From contig JBKHDI010000001.1 of the NCBI GenBank assembly GCA_046541415.1, forward strand, positions 96,223 through 160,222: 64,000 nucleotides of DNA, read 5' to 3'. This document shows, in pieces, positions 26,737 through 34,376 of the stretch (its first letter is position 1; every line of letters starts with the position of its first letter). The stretch comes from CAZOVB01 sp046541415. Lineage in GTDB: Bacteria; Planctomycetota; Phycisphaerae; SM23-33. The notes under the pieces were generated by a model, which was not told the DNA's origin, did no database searches, and saw only the letters and a list, made by a program, of their open reading frames with translations. The translations under genes and the position numbers were made by a program.

Positions 26737-26858
26737 TTTCGCCGGATTCGTGTATTTCCAGCCCCATCCGTCTTTCCGGGTCCGGAGACTATTCAAGTCC
26801 CCCTCCGCCTGAGCCGAGTTAAGGAGGGTCAACCGGACTCCTATTGGGGTGTAAACCA

Positions 26859-27629
26859 ATGCCGCTACTGCAGGAACTCAACACCACGCAGATCAACGAA
26901 GTGCTCCAGGGCGCCACCGAGAAGAACGTGCCCCTGACCATCTGTATCCGCGAGGAAAAGGGCTGGACGAACCTGCACAGCCGCCTGCTGCAGTTCGTCG
27001 ACGGCTATATCCTCGTCGAACCCGCCACGCCGGCCCCGGAGGCCCCGCCGGCGGAATTCGCCCCGGGCCAGAAGCTCGGCATGAGTTTCAAGTTCAAGCA
27101 CTACAAGCACATAGCGTCTGCGACAATGAAGGACCAGCAGCCGTTCACGCTGGATGACGGCACGGTGTTGCGCGTTTTGCGGCTTTGCTGCCCGCTGCAC
27201 ATGCACCGCGTCCAGAGGCGGGCCTACCTGCGGGCGTCCGTCCCGGCGGGAAAGATCGTCCGCGTCAGCTACTGGCACGGCACGATGGATGACGAACCGA
27301 CCGGCGGCGAATCCGATCTGCCTGTCTGGTCGGCCCGGGTGGGGGACCTCTCGGCCGGTGGATTCCAGGCCCTGTCCAAGCCCGAATCGGCTGGTGACCT
27401 CGAGGAGGGCGACATGCTCGGCGTGCGCCTGGTCTTCGGTTCGGGCGAGATGACCCTGTACGCCGATGCGATGTTCCGCCACTTCGACAAGACCCCCGAG
27501 GGCGAAGTGGTCATGGGCTTCCAGTTCATGGGCCTCGACCAGACGCCAAAGGGCAGGCAGGCCCTCAAGCAGATCTTCTACAAGGTCAGCGACTACCTGA
27601 AACTCCAGGACCGCAGCCGGACCGCCTGA
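26859..27629 (+). CDS. PilZ-domain protein, YcgR-like
   Basis: 256 residues. The N-terminal half (~5-110) resembles the YcgR-N beta domain, and the C-terminal half is PilZ: RRAYLR (RxxxR) near 119-124 and DLSAGGFQAL (DxSxxG) near 164-173, the residues that hold c-di-GMP. A charged insert separates the two motifs. Such proteins adjust flagellar or surface motility, or polysaccharide export, in response to c-di-GMP; no target is nearby. ATG at 26859 follows GGGGTG by 7 nt; an in-frame TTG at 26844 is a weaker choice. Confidence 0.87.
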   Translation: MPLLQELNTTQINEVLQGATEKNVPLTICIREEKGWTNLHSRLLQFVDGYILVEPATPAPEAPPAEFAPGQKLGMSFKFKHYKHIASATMKDQQPFTLDDGTVLRVLRLCCPLHMHRVQRRAYLRASVPAGKIVRVSYWHGTMDDEPTGGESDLPVWSARVGDLSAGGFQALSKPESAGDLEEGDMLGVRLVFGSGEMTLYADAMFRHFDKTPEGEVVMGFQFMGLDQTPKGRQALKQIFYKVSDYLKLQDRSRTA

Positions 27630-27670
27630 GTCCGACAAGACGGCCTGACGACCGCTTTCTGCACAGTTCC

Positions 27671-27715
27671 ACCCACGGCCCGATGTGGACTTTTCCGGGT
27701 CGTGGGTGAACTTTT
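27671..27715 (+). terminator. Terminator after the PilZ gene
   Basis: ACCCACGGCCCG (27671-27682) pairs with CGGGTCGTGGGT (27696-27707) over 12 bp with one G-U, loop 13 nt, followed by GAACTTTTG. It lies 42 bp past the PilZ stop and before the ogt-like gene. Confidence 0.7.
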
Positions 27716-27766
27716 GCGCGCACCGCCGAGCTTGACCTGCAGCCGGCGCGTCGATATGCTCCGCCC

Positions 27767-28291
27767 ATGCCCAAAGTCAAGAAATCTGCCGCCGTCTACC
27801 GCGCAACCTGGCCCACCGCATGGGGGCCTATGGGGGGCCTGGCCAGCAGGAATGGCATCAGCGGGATCATCCTGCCGCATTATCAGCCGGACGACCTGGA
27901 GGCCCTGATGGCCTGGGAGTACCCCAAGGCTCTCTCCGACGAAGGCCCATTCGAAGCCCTGATCGACGCGACGCGCGATTTCTTCAACGGCAAGGCCCCC
28001 GACTTCTCCGAGGTGCAGATCGATCTGCCCGGGCCGGAGACGTTCTCGGGCCTGGTCTATCGCGGGTGCATGGAGATCGAGTACGGCCGGACGCTGAGCT
28101 ACTCGCAACTGGCGATCAAGATCAACCGCGAAGGCTCGGCCCGGGCCGTTGCCACCGCCTTAAGCAAGAACCCCACGCCCATCATCGTGCCCTGTCACCG
28201 CGTCATCTACTCCAACGGGCAGATGGGCGGCTACAGCGGCGAGGGCGGGCCGGACCAGAAACAGCGCCTGCTCGATCTGGAAAAGCCCTGA
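27767..28291 (+). CDS. ogt: Methylated-DNA--protein-cysteine methyltransferase
   Basis: Directly reverses O6-alkylguanine by transferring the alkyl group to its own cysteine. The 174-residue protein has the active site VPCHRVIYSNG with Cys143, preceded by ALSKNPTPIIVP, and the helix-turn-helix TLSYSQLAIKINREGSARAV at ~109-128. GGYSGEGGPDQKQRLLDLE closes the domain. The N-terminal ~90 residues are a diverged ribonuclease-H-like domain. The stop codon directly abuts the stop of the convergent esterase with no spacing. Choice of ogt over ada C-terminus rests on the free-standing form. Confidence 0.93.
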   Translation: MPKVKKSAAVYRATWPTAWGPMGGLASRNGISGIILPHYQPDDLEALMAWEYPKALSDEGPFEALIDATRDFFNGKAPDFSEVQIDLPGPETFSGLVYRGCMEIEYGRTLSYSQLAIKINREGSARAVATALSKNPTPIIVPCHRVIYSNGQMGGYSGEGGPDQKQRLLDLEKP

Positions 28292-29044
28292 TCAATCGCC
28301 GCCTGTCCGCATCGCCGGCAGGTTCGCCTCGACAAAGCTCAGCGACTCCTGGATGTGCTCGTCCCAGTAGGCCCAGTCGTGCGCACCGGGATATTCGGCG
28401 TATTCATGGGCCAGAGCGATCGACTCCAGGTGAGCGTGGAATCTGCGATTGGCCTCGATGAGGAAGTCATCCACCCCGCAGTCCAAGCGCAGGGCAGGGG
28501 CCCGCCCGGATTCGACGGCAGCTTCGGCGAGTTTGTAAACGTCGTACTGCTCTGCCGACAGCGCCGCGACCATCTCCTGGTATATGTCTCGCTTCCGGCC
28601 GTCGCCGTGGACGAAGTCGACCGCGCTGGAATGGCCGCACGCCGCGGAGAACAGCTCCGGATGCTTCAGCCCCAGCATGATCGCGCCATACCCGCCCATG
28701 CTCAGGCCCGCCACCGCGCGGGCGCTGCGATCGGCGACCGTGTCGAACGTCCGGTCGACGAAGCCGATCACGTCCTGGACAATGTGGTCCTCATAGGCCA
28801 ATCCGCCGTTGCGGGGGTCATTGACGTACCAGTTGCGGTGGCCGTCGGGCATGACCACCAGCAGGTTCGTCCCGTCGAGATAGCGTTCCAGGCTGGTCCG
28901 GCGGCACCAGATCGTGTGATCGTCGCTGAGCCCGTGCAGCAGGACGAGCACCGGCCAGGGACCGGGCGTCTCGGGGATCAGCAGGTTCATGCTCGACTTC
29001 TTGTTCAGCGAACTGCCGTGAAACTGCATCGTACAGAATGCCAT
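28292..29044 (-). CDS. Alpha/beta-hydrolase esterase (FrmB/tributyrin-esterase-like)
   Basis: 250 residues, no signal peptide. LLHGLSDDHTIW at 36-47 forms the oxyanion region, GLSMGGYGA at 113-121 holds nucleophile Ser115, LDCGVDDFL near 203 likely supplies the acid, and GAHDWAYWDE near 230 the histidine. The pattern fits the S-formylglutathione hydrolase / tributyrin esterase / mycolyltransferase-like family. The substrate is unknown; formaldehyde detoxification is possible but no partner dehydrogenase is visible. AAAGGA lies 8 nt before the ATG. Confidence 0.87.
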   Translation of the reverse strand: MAFCTMQFHGSSLNKKSSMNLLIPETPGPWPVLVLLHGLSDDHTIWCRRTSLERYLDGTNLLVVMPDGHRNWYVNDPRNGGLAYEDHIVQDVIGFVDRTFDTVADRSARAVAGLSMGGYGAIMLGLKHPELFSAACGHSSAVDFVHGDGRKRDIYQEMVAALSAEQYDVYKLAEAAVESGRAPALRLDCGVDDFLIEANRRFHAHLESIALAHEYAEYPGAHDWAYWDEHIQESLSFVEANLPAMRTGGD

Positions 29045-29136
29045 GCAATCCGTCCTTTCAGATGGGGCCAGTTGGGTGTTCTGCGCTCGGCCCTGCTAGA
29101 ATGGCCCGCTCAGGATACCCAGCCCGGACAGGCCTG

Positions 29137-29182
29137 ACAATGCTCTGTCCCGGCCTGGATTCGGCAGACGGTCGAGCATTGT
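29137..29182. promoter_or_regulatory. Inverted repeat overlapping the aconitase promoter
   Basis: ACAATGCTC (29137-29145) and GAGCATTGT (29174-29182) are perfect 9-bp inverted arms spaced by 28 bp. The right arm runs into the -35 of the candidate aconitase promoter. It could be an operator or a weak stem-loop between the divergent esterase and aconitase genes. Confidence 0.4.
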
Positions 29183-29207
29183 AACCACCAGCTGCCTCTG
29201 CTATTCT
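29179..29207 (+). promoter_or_regulatory. Candidate sigma-70 promoter for aconitase
   Basis: TTGTAA (29179-29184) and TATTCT (29202-29207) are separated by exactly 17 bp. The predicted start (~29214) gives a leader of ~37 nt containing AGGAG before the ATG at 29251. Confidence 0.6.
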
Positions 29208-29250
29208 GTGCGTTTCGCAACACAACGACCGCTTAGGAGACTCTATAACC

Positions 29251-31338
29251 ATGGCAGAAAACCTGACCAGGAAGATCCTGGCCCAGCACCTTGTCGAGGG
29301 GGAACTGACCCCGGGCGAGGAGATCGGCATCCGCATCGACCAGACCCTTACCCAGGACGCGACCGGCACGACGGCGTTCCTGCTGCTGGAGGCGATGGAG
29401 ATCCCGCAGGTCAAGACCGAGCTGTCGGTCAGCTATGTCGACCACAACATGGCCCAGTTCGGCCCGGAGAATCACGCCGACCACATGTACCTCCAGTCGA
29501 TCGCCCCGAAGCTGGGTGCCTACCATTCCAGGCCCGGCAACGGCATCTGCCACCAGGTCCACCTCGAACGGTTCGCCAAGCCGGGCAAAACCCAGCTGGG
29601 CTCCGACAGCCACACGCCCACTGCGGGGGGCATGGGTGCACTGGCCATCGGCGCCGGCGGGCTCGACGTGGCCGTCGCCATGGGCGGCGGGGCCTTCTAC
29701 ACGCCCTGTCCGCGCGTCATCGGCGTGGAACTGACAGGCACGCTGCAACCCTGGGTGGCCGCCAAGGACATCATCCTCCGTCTGCTGAGCATCCTGACGA
29801 CCAAGGGCAACGTCGGCTGCATCGTCGAATACCACGGCCCGGGCGTCGCCACGCTGCCCGTCCCTGCCCGATCGACCTGCACGAACATGGGCGCCGAACT
29901 GGGCGTGACCACGAGCATCTTCCCGGCTGACGATACCACCCGCCAGTTCCTCAAGGCCCAGAAGCGCGAGGATGACTACTCGCCGATCGGGCCCGACGAG
30001 GGGGCGACCTACGACCGGATCACCAAGCGCGTCCACGCCCAGCGCGAACCGAATGTGCTGGAAAACATCCGCACCTTCTGCACCAACGTCGAGATCTCCG
30101 AACCCGACGCCGACGGCTACGTCCAGGCGTCGTTTGACAAAATCGTCATCGACCTGGACGAGTTGGAACCCCTGGCCGCTGCTCCGGGCAGCCCGGACAA
30201 CATCGTCCCGATCTCCGAGATCGCCGGGATGAAGGTCGACCAGGTCGCCGTCGGCAGCTGCACCAACTCCAGCTTCCAGGATCTGACGCTCGTGGCGACC
30301 TGCCTGGCCGGCAAGAGCGTGCACCACAACGTCGAGATGGCCGTGGCCCCCGGCAGCCGCCAGGTGCTGGGGATGATCTCCGAGAACGGCGCGTTGGCCA
30401 GGATCGTCGCCAGCGGCGCGCGGATCCTCGAATCGGCCTGCGGGCCCTGCATCGGCGTTGGCTTCAGCCCGGCCGAGGGGGCCGTCTCGCTGCGAAGCTT
30501 CAACCGCAACTTCAACGGACGCAGCGGGACCAAGAATGACCTGGTCTACCTCGTCTCGCCGGAAACCGCCGTGGCCGGCGCCCTGGCCGGCGAGGTCATC
30601 GACCCCCGTGAAGTCCAGAAGCGGTTCGGCATCGAATATCCGAAGATCGACGCGCCCGAGGAGTTCAAGACCGACGATTCGATGATCCTCAAGCCGCTGA
30701 CAGGCGAGCAGGCCGCGGCGGCCGAGATCATTCGCGGGCCCAGCATCGTCCGTCCGCCGCGCGGCGAGGTCCTGCCCGACACGATCGACGGCAAGACCGT
30801 CATCAAGGTCGGCGACAAGATCACCACCGACCACATCATGCCCGCCGGCTCGCTGCTGAAGTACCGCTCCAACGTCCCGGAATACGCCAAGTACGTCTTC
30901 CACATACTCAACGACGAGGCCGAGCCGACCTTCGCCGAACGCTGCCTGGCGGCGAAAGAAGAGGGCATCGCCAGCATCATCGTCGCCGGCGACAGCTACG
31001 GCCAGGGCTCCAGCCGCGAGCACGCCGCGCTGTGCCCCATGTACCTCGGCGTCAAGGCGGTGATCGCCAAGGCCATCGAGCGGATCCACCAGGCAAACCT
31101 GGTCAACTTCGCGATCCTTCCGCTGATTTTCGCCAACGAGTCCGACTACGAGACCATCGACAAGAACGACGAACTGGTCATCGAAGGCGTCACGGAGGCA
31201 GTCAAATCCGGCGACACGGTCGTGGTGAACAACAAGACCAAGGATTCGAGCTTCACCTGCAAGGTCGTCCTCTCGCCGCGCCAACGCGATATTCTCGCCG
31301 CGGGGGGGCTGCTGAACTACACGCGGCAGAACCGATAA
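29251..31338 (+). CDS. Aconitate hydratase
   Basis: Interconverts citrate and isocitrate in the TCA cycle via a [4Fe-4S] cluster. 695 residues. The cluster ligands are Cys337 in VGSCTNSSF and Cys397/Cys400 in ACGPCIGVGF. Substrate-binding blocks are present: QLGSDSHTPTAGGMGAL near 109-125, and in the swivel domain GDKITTDHIMPAG, GDSYGQGSSREHA. At this length it is the mitochondrial-like/shorter class rather than the ~890-residue AcnA. AGGAG precedes the ATG by ~11 nt. A related hydratase (homoaconitase or isopropylmalate isomerase) is less likely because both halves are fused. Confidence 0.95.
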   Translation: MAENLTRKILAQHLVEGELTPGEEIGIRIDQTLTQDATGTTAFLLLEAMEIPQVKTELSVSYVDHNMAQFGPENHADHMYLQSIAPKLGAYHSRPGNGICHQVHLERFAKPGKTQLGSDSHTPTAGGMGALAIGAGGLDVAVAMGGGAFYTPCPRVIGVELTGTLQPWVAAKDIILRLLSILTTKGNVGCIVEYHGPGVATLPVPARSTCTNMGAELGVTTSIFPADDTTRQFLKAQKREDDYSPIGPDEGATYDRITKRVHAQREPNVLENIRTFCTNVEISEPDADGYVQASFDKIVIDLDELEPLAAAPGSPDNIVPISEIAGMKVDQVAVGSCTNSSFQDLTLVATCLAGKSVHHNVEMAVAPGSRQVLGMISENGALARIVASGARILESACGPCIGVGFSPAEGAVSLRSFNRNFNGRSGTKNDLVYLVSPETAVAGALAGEVIDPREVQKRFGIEYPKIDAPEEFKTDDSMILKPLTGEQAAAAEIIRGPSIVRPPRGEVLPDTIDGKTVIKVGDKITTDHIMPAGSLLKYRSNVPEYAKYVFHILNDEAEPTFAERCLAAKEEGIASIIVAGDSYGQGSSREHAALCPMYLGVKAVIAKAIERIHQANLVNFAILPLIFANESDYETIDKNDELVIEGVTEAVKSGDTVVVNNKTKDSSFTCKVVLSPRQRDILAAGGLLNYTRQNR

Positions 31339-31475
31339 ATCCGGCGCGTCACCGAACGAACCGCCTGGCCCGGGCGTCCAAACGTCCGGCCGGGCAGGAT
31401 CGGCTCAACCCCGCCCCAGGCCAAGGCCGATATGTCATCCAGACCCCAACGCCCGATCACAAGGAGCCGGACCCG

Positions 31476-32477
31476 ATGATCCTCAGATCCCGCAGATTCT
31501 CGCTCGTGCTGCTGACCGCAGCCGTCCTGCACCTTGCCGGCGCCCAAACCCTAGCCCAGCACGATCAGGACGACAGCGACACCCCTCCGAGCCCGCGGCT
31601 GCTGGTTCCGACCACGCCTGCCTCCCAGCCGGGGCAAAAGCAGGACCTCCGCCTGCTCAAGCCCTCAACGCCGGTAACCCTGCCGCGCACAGGCCTGAGC
31701 GAAGCGCCCCGCAAGGCCCGTCTGCCTCTGCCCGGCCAGAGCCTCTCCCGCATGCACGCCACCGTCGGCCGCGACGAACAGGGCTTTACGACACTGACAT
31801 TTCTCTCCGATCGGCCCGACCGCGTGCCCGAGACCGTCCGACTCTTGCCCAGTGCCACCGCCGAGGCCATCGAACAGGCCTCCGACGCACACCAGCAGGA
31901 GTTCTTCCGCCTCGCCGGGGAGCTGACGGTCTGGAAGGGCAACGTCTACATCCTGGTAACTCGCGCCGTAATGGTCCAGCCGGGGCAGATCCCGACCAGG
32001 TCGGCCGAACAGAAGCCCCAGCCGGAACCGGAGGATGATCCGGACTCTCCGACCGGAGACGATGCCGAAGACGACGGCCAGGGGGTTGAGGCAGAGGCGA
32101 TCATTCAGGAACTCTTCTCGGAGGGCAAGGTCACTCCCATGGTCTCGTCCGACCAGACCGAACCCGCCCAACCCTTGACGGAAAACCGCGAGACGGCCCT
32201 GCCGGTGATCAAGAAGGGCGAACTGGTGATCAACCGGGCTGTCCGCATCCGAGCGGTCGATGATTTCTGGTACGAGGTGCGCTTCGTCGGGGACAACAAC
32301 CTCCAGGAAACGCCCCTGAAGCTTCTGCCGTCGCGCTTGATCGACCGGGCCTTGCAGTTGACCACCCCGCCGCTCCGGACCGAGACGCTTCTGATCAGCG
32401 GAGAACTGACGCGATACCGCGGCCAGACCTTCCTGCTGCTTCGCAAGGTCCTGCCCCAGCGCGACCTGGGCACCTGA
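31476..32477 (+). CDS. Exported hypothetical protein with an internal duplication
   Basis: 333 residues. The ATG at 31476 follows AAGGAG by 9 nt and begins a clear signal peptide (RRFSLVLLTAAVLHLAGA, cleavage near AQTLAQ). Two similar units are visible: RLLPS then FRLAGELTVWKGNVYILVTR in the middle, and KLLPS then LLISGELTRYRGQTFLLLRK at the end. Each looks like a small beta domain. An acidic, Pro-rich linker joins them. The function is not recognised; it is probably a periplasmic or surface protein. The 137 bp upstream hold only an imperfect GC-rich hairpin after aconitase. Confidence 0.78.
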   Translation: MILRSRRFSLVLLTAAVLHLAGAQTLAQHDQDDSDTPPSPRLLVPTTPASQPGQKQDLRLLKPSTPVTLPRTGLSEAPRKARLPLPGQSLSRMHATVGRDEQGFTTLTFLSDRPDRVPETVRLLPSATAEAIEQASDAHQQEFFRLAGELTVWKGNVYILVTRAVMVQPGQIPTRSAEQKPQPEPEDDPDSPTGDDAEDDGQGVEAEAIIQELFSEGKVTPMVSSDQTEPAQPLTENRETALPVIKKGELVINRAVRIRAVDDFWYEVRFVGDNNLQETPLKLLPSRLIDRALQLTTPPLRTETLLISGELTRYRGQTFLLLRKVLPQRDLGT

Positions 32478-32486
32478 GAGGAATCG

Positions 32487-32918
32487 CTACTCGGCCGGGT
32501 CCGGCGGCGGATCGATCGGCTCGGCAACGCGTATCACATCCCCCGGGCGGAACGGGCCGACCCGCCGGGCGGCCTCTGCCAGCACAGTGATTTCCCTTCT
32601 CGGCGGATCCCCGGTAACGACCATCTCGGCCTCTTCTACCGGCAGGACCATGTCTCCCAGTTGGTTTCCCAATTGGGCTGAGAGCATCTGCTGGGCCATC
32701 GAGGCCTGTCGCTGGGCCTCCTGCAGGGCCTGTTGCAGGTTCGCCGTCTGGTGCTGCAGGTTGATGCGGCTGCGTCGTTCCCGGATCCAGAGCACGCCCA
32801 GCGTGGCGATGATCGCCAGCAGCAGCCCGCCGACGATGAGCATGTATCTGCCATCGATGACCTGCGCATTATCGGCGTTCGGGGACGTGGCCTGATCCGG
32901 TGGGGGGGCTGTGGACAT
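32487..32918 (-). CDS. Single-pass membrane protein with coiled coil
   Basis: 143 residues: disordered Pro-rich N-terminus, one membrane helix (~25-45, YMLIVGGLLLAIIATLGVLW), a coiled coil rich in Gln (INLQHQTANLQQALQEAQRQ), then a short C-terminal domain whose REITVLAEAARRVGPFRPGD region resembles a SAF/ChapFlgA-like or beta segment. The start at 32918 has GAGGT 5 nt upstream; earlier in-frame starts reach back to the lipoprotein stop. Probably co-transcribed with the lipoprotein. No function assigned. Confidence 0.68.
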   Translation of the reverse strand: MSTAPPPDQATSPNADNAQVIDGRYMLIVGGLLLAIIATLGVLWIRERRSRINLQHQTANLQQALQEAQRQASMAQQMLSAQLGNQLGDMVLPVEEAEMVVTGDPPRREITVLAEAARRVGPFRPGDVIRVAEPIDPPPDPAE

Positions 32919-32942
32919 TGGTGACCTCATGGCAGGGGGCAA

Positions 32943-33440
32943 TTACTGGAAGTAGATCTCAGCGATGGTCCATGGGCGGTTGTCGTCGACTTCAGCCTGA
33001 ATTCGCACGAAGCGGGCCAGCGTGGGCGTCAGGATCGCGACGTATGTGCGCTTGGGGGTGCCCTCGACCTGCATCTGGGGGGTGAAGGTCTCGCCGTCCG
33101 GGCTGGTCAGCAAGGTCAGGCGCCGGGCGTGTCCCTGCTCGACCGGGCCGTGCTCGATGACCATCAGGTTGAACAGGCAGGGCTTGGACAGGTCAATCGT
33201 CAGCATTGCCTGCCCGCTGCCCTTGGCCGCCGCGGCGTACGTCTGCAGGTTGCCGTCCACCGCCCGGGTCACGTCGGGCATCGAACCGGCGACGCGCCAC
33301 TGCTCCATCGGCGAAACCTCCGCTGCGGGCGCCGGCGGCGCGGTATTCTGGGTGGCAGACTCGGTGCAGCCGCCGGCCAGGCCGACCAGGCAGACGACCG
33401 ACAGGGCCCACGGTATCCGGAGGCGTTTGGATCGATACAT
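32943..33440 (-). CDS. Lipoprotein with F5/8 type C (discoidin-like) domain
   Basis: 165 residues. Signal peptide with lipobox LAGGC (WALSVVCLVGLAGGCTES), so lipid-modified at the cysteine. Residues ~45-165 form a discoidin-like sandwich: AVDGNLQTYAAAAKGSGQAM, IDLSKPCLFNLMVIEHG, LLTSPDGETFTP and ARFVRIQAEVDDNRPWTIAE match the galactose-binding-like pattern in which a substitution loop is followed by a terminal strand. It likely binds carbohydrate at the envelope. AGGGAG lies 6 nt before the ATG at 33440, in line with the promoter at 33468-33496. Confidence 0.82.
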   Translation of the reverse strand: MYRSKRLRIPWALSVVCLVGLAGGCTESATQNTAPPAPAAEVSPMEQWRVAGSMPDVTRAVDGNLQTYAAAAKGSGQAMLTIDLSKPCLFNLMVIEHGPVEQGHARRLTLLTSPDGETFTPQMQVEGTPKRTYVAILTPTLARFVRIQAEVDDNRPWTIAEIYFQ

Positions 33441-33467
33441 GCAAAACTCCCTTTCTCTGGTGGTCGG

Positions 33468-33496
33468 ATTATAGGTCTGCACGCAGGCGGACCCAA
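33468..33496 (-). promoter_or_regulatory. Sigma-70-like promoter for the lipoprotein gene
   Basis: On the minus strand TTGGGT (33496-33491) and a perfect TATAAT (33473-33468) are spaced by 17 bp. The predicted start is ~33461, leaving a ~20-nt leader with AGGGAG before the ATG. Confidence 0.65.
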
Positions 33497-33681
33497 CGCA
33501 AAAACTCCCCGCCCTCCGCTGTCGAGTCCGCCAATACCGGCGCTGATAGGGAATTTCACTCTTTTTTCTCCTGAGTGGTTCAATTCCGCTCCGCACCGTT
33601 CCGATCTGTACTGCGGAACAAACGGGATAAACAGAATTTTCGGCCACTGCAGTGCTGCAGACGCAGGGAAAGGACACGCCA

Positions 33682-34023
33682 ATGGTCACCGTCAACGGAG
33701 AGTGGGTGGAGTTCTCGTTCTACAGGCCCCAGGCCCGTAAAGTCAACCTGGCGGGGGATTTCAACGATTGGAACCCGTCGAATCTGCCCATGAGGTCCGG
33801 GCCTGACGGCTATTGGACCGCCCGGATGAAGCTGCCCGCCGGGGAATTCCAGTTCCGGTACTGCGCTGACGGCCAGTGGCACACCGACTACGCCGCCTTC
33901 GGTGTCGAACCGACCGACCTGGGCCTCAACAGCATCTGTCGAGTCAGCGCAACGCCCAAGACCGTCTCCCTGCAAACCTCCACCGACTCCCTCGACACCA
34001 CCGGCCAATACGTCGCCGCCTGA
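33682..34023 (+). CDS. Isolated CBM48 / glycogen-binding domain protein
   Basis: 113 residues, nearly all one domain. WVEFSFYRPQARKVNLAGDF, then NDWNPSNLPMRS, GYWTARMKLPAGEFQFRYCA and WHTDY match the CBM48/AMPK-beta glycogen-binding fold with its conserved aromatic residues. No enzyme is attached and no glycogen genes are nearby. The ~25-residue C-terminal tail is Ser/Thr-rich. GGAAAGGA sits 7 nt before the ATG. It may target an unlinked partner to glycogen, or act as a regulator. Confidence 0.85.
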   Translation: MVTVNGEWVEFSFYRPQARKVNLAGDFNDWNPSNLPMRSGPDGYWTARMKLPAGEFQFRYCADGQWHTDYAAFGVEPTDLGLNSICRVSATPKTVSLQTSTDSLDTTGQYVAA

Positions 34024-34376
34024 ACCCTTTCTCTCCGGTGCCACCGCCGCTTGGGAATCCTGAATTTGTCGAAGGACGGCCGTGCCGATCAAGCCAACCA
34101 GCACCCCGCGCGCCTTACCAGCGGTGCCACGGCCGCTTGACGGCCGTGCCGATCAAGCCAACCAGCACCCCGCGCGCCTCTCTGCGGCGCCACGGCCGCT
34201 TGACGGCCGTGCCGAATGTGCCGGCCCTGACCCTCACATATCGCAGAATGGAACCGAGCAGTATGAACCCACTGGACTTTCGGCGGGGTCTGGTCCGTAA
34301 CTACTCCACTTCCGACACGGCACGGCCGTCAAGCGGCCGTGGCACCCCGATGAGGTGCGAGCAGGGAGAGGGGGGG
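34024..34376. repeat. Intergenic tandem repeat with inverted copy
   Basis: 353 bp without a gene. Two head-to-tail units, 34075-34138 (64 bp) and 34139-34201 (63 bp), are nearly identical, and a third begins at 34202 and stops after ~13 bp. The unit junction, starting GGTGCCACGGCCGCTTGACG at 34123-34151, recurs at 34186-34214 with one change and as an exact 29-bp reverse complement at 34318-34346. The core CGGCCGCTTGACGGCCG is itself palindromic. A degraded copy begins near 34038. Looks like a multiplied intergenic palindromic element, with potential to form large cruciforms or act as a bidirectional terminator. Confidence 0.85.

Noticed and set aside
26821..26858. c-di-GMP riboswitch before the PilZ gene
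   Set aside because: Only a short AGGAG/CTCCT hairpin is present; the conserved GEMM core and tetraloop receptor are not seen.
29233..31284. Long frame antisense to aconitase (~683 codons)
   Set aside because: Mirror of the codon bias of aconitase; no motif; sense gene is certain.
31339..31475. Intrinsic terminator after aconitase
   Set aside because: The GC-rich arms pair imperfectly and no T run follows.
34075..34216. CRISPR array
   Set aside because: Repeat units are contiguous with no variable spacers, and no cas gene is present.
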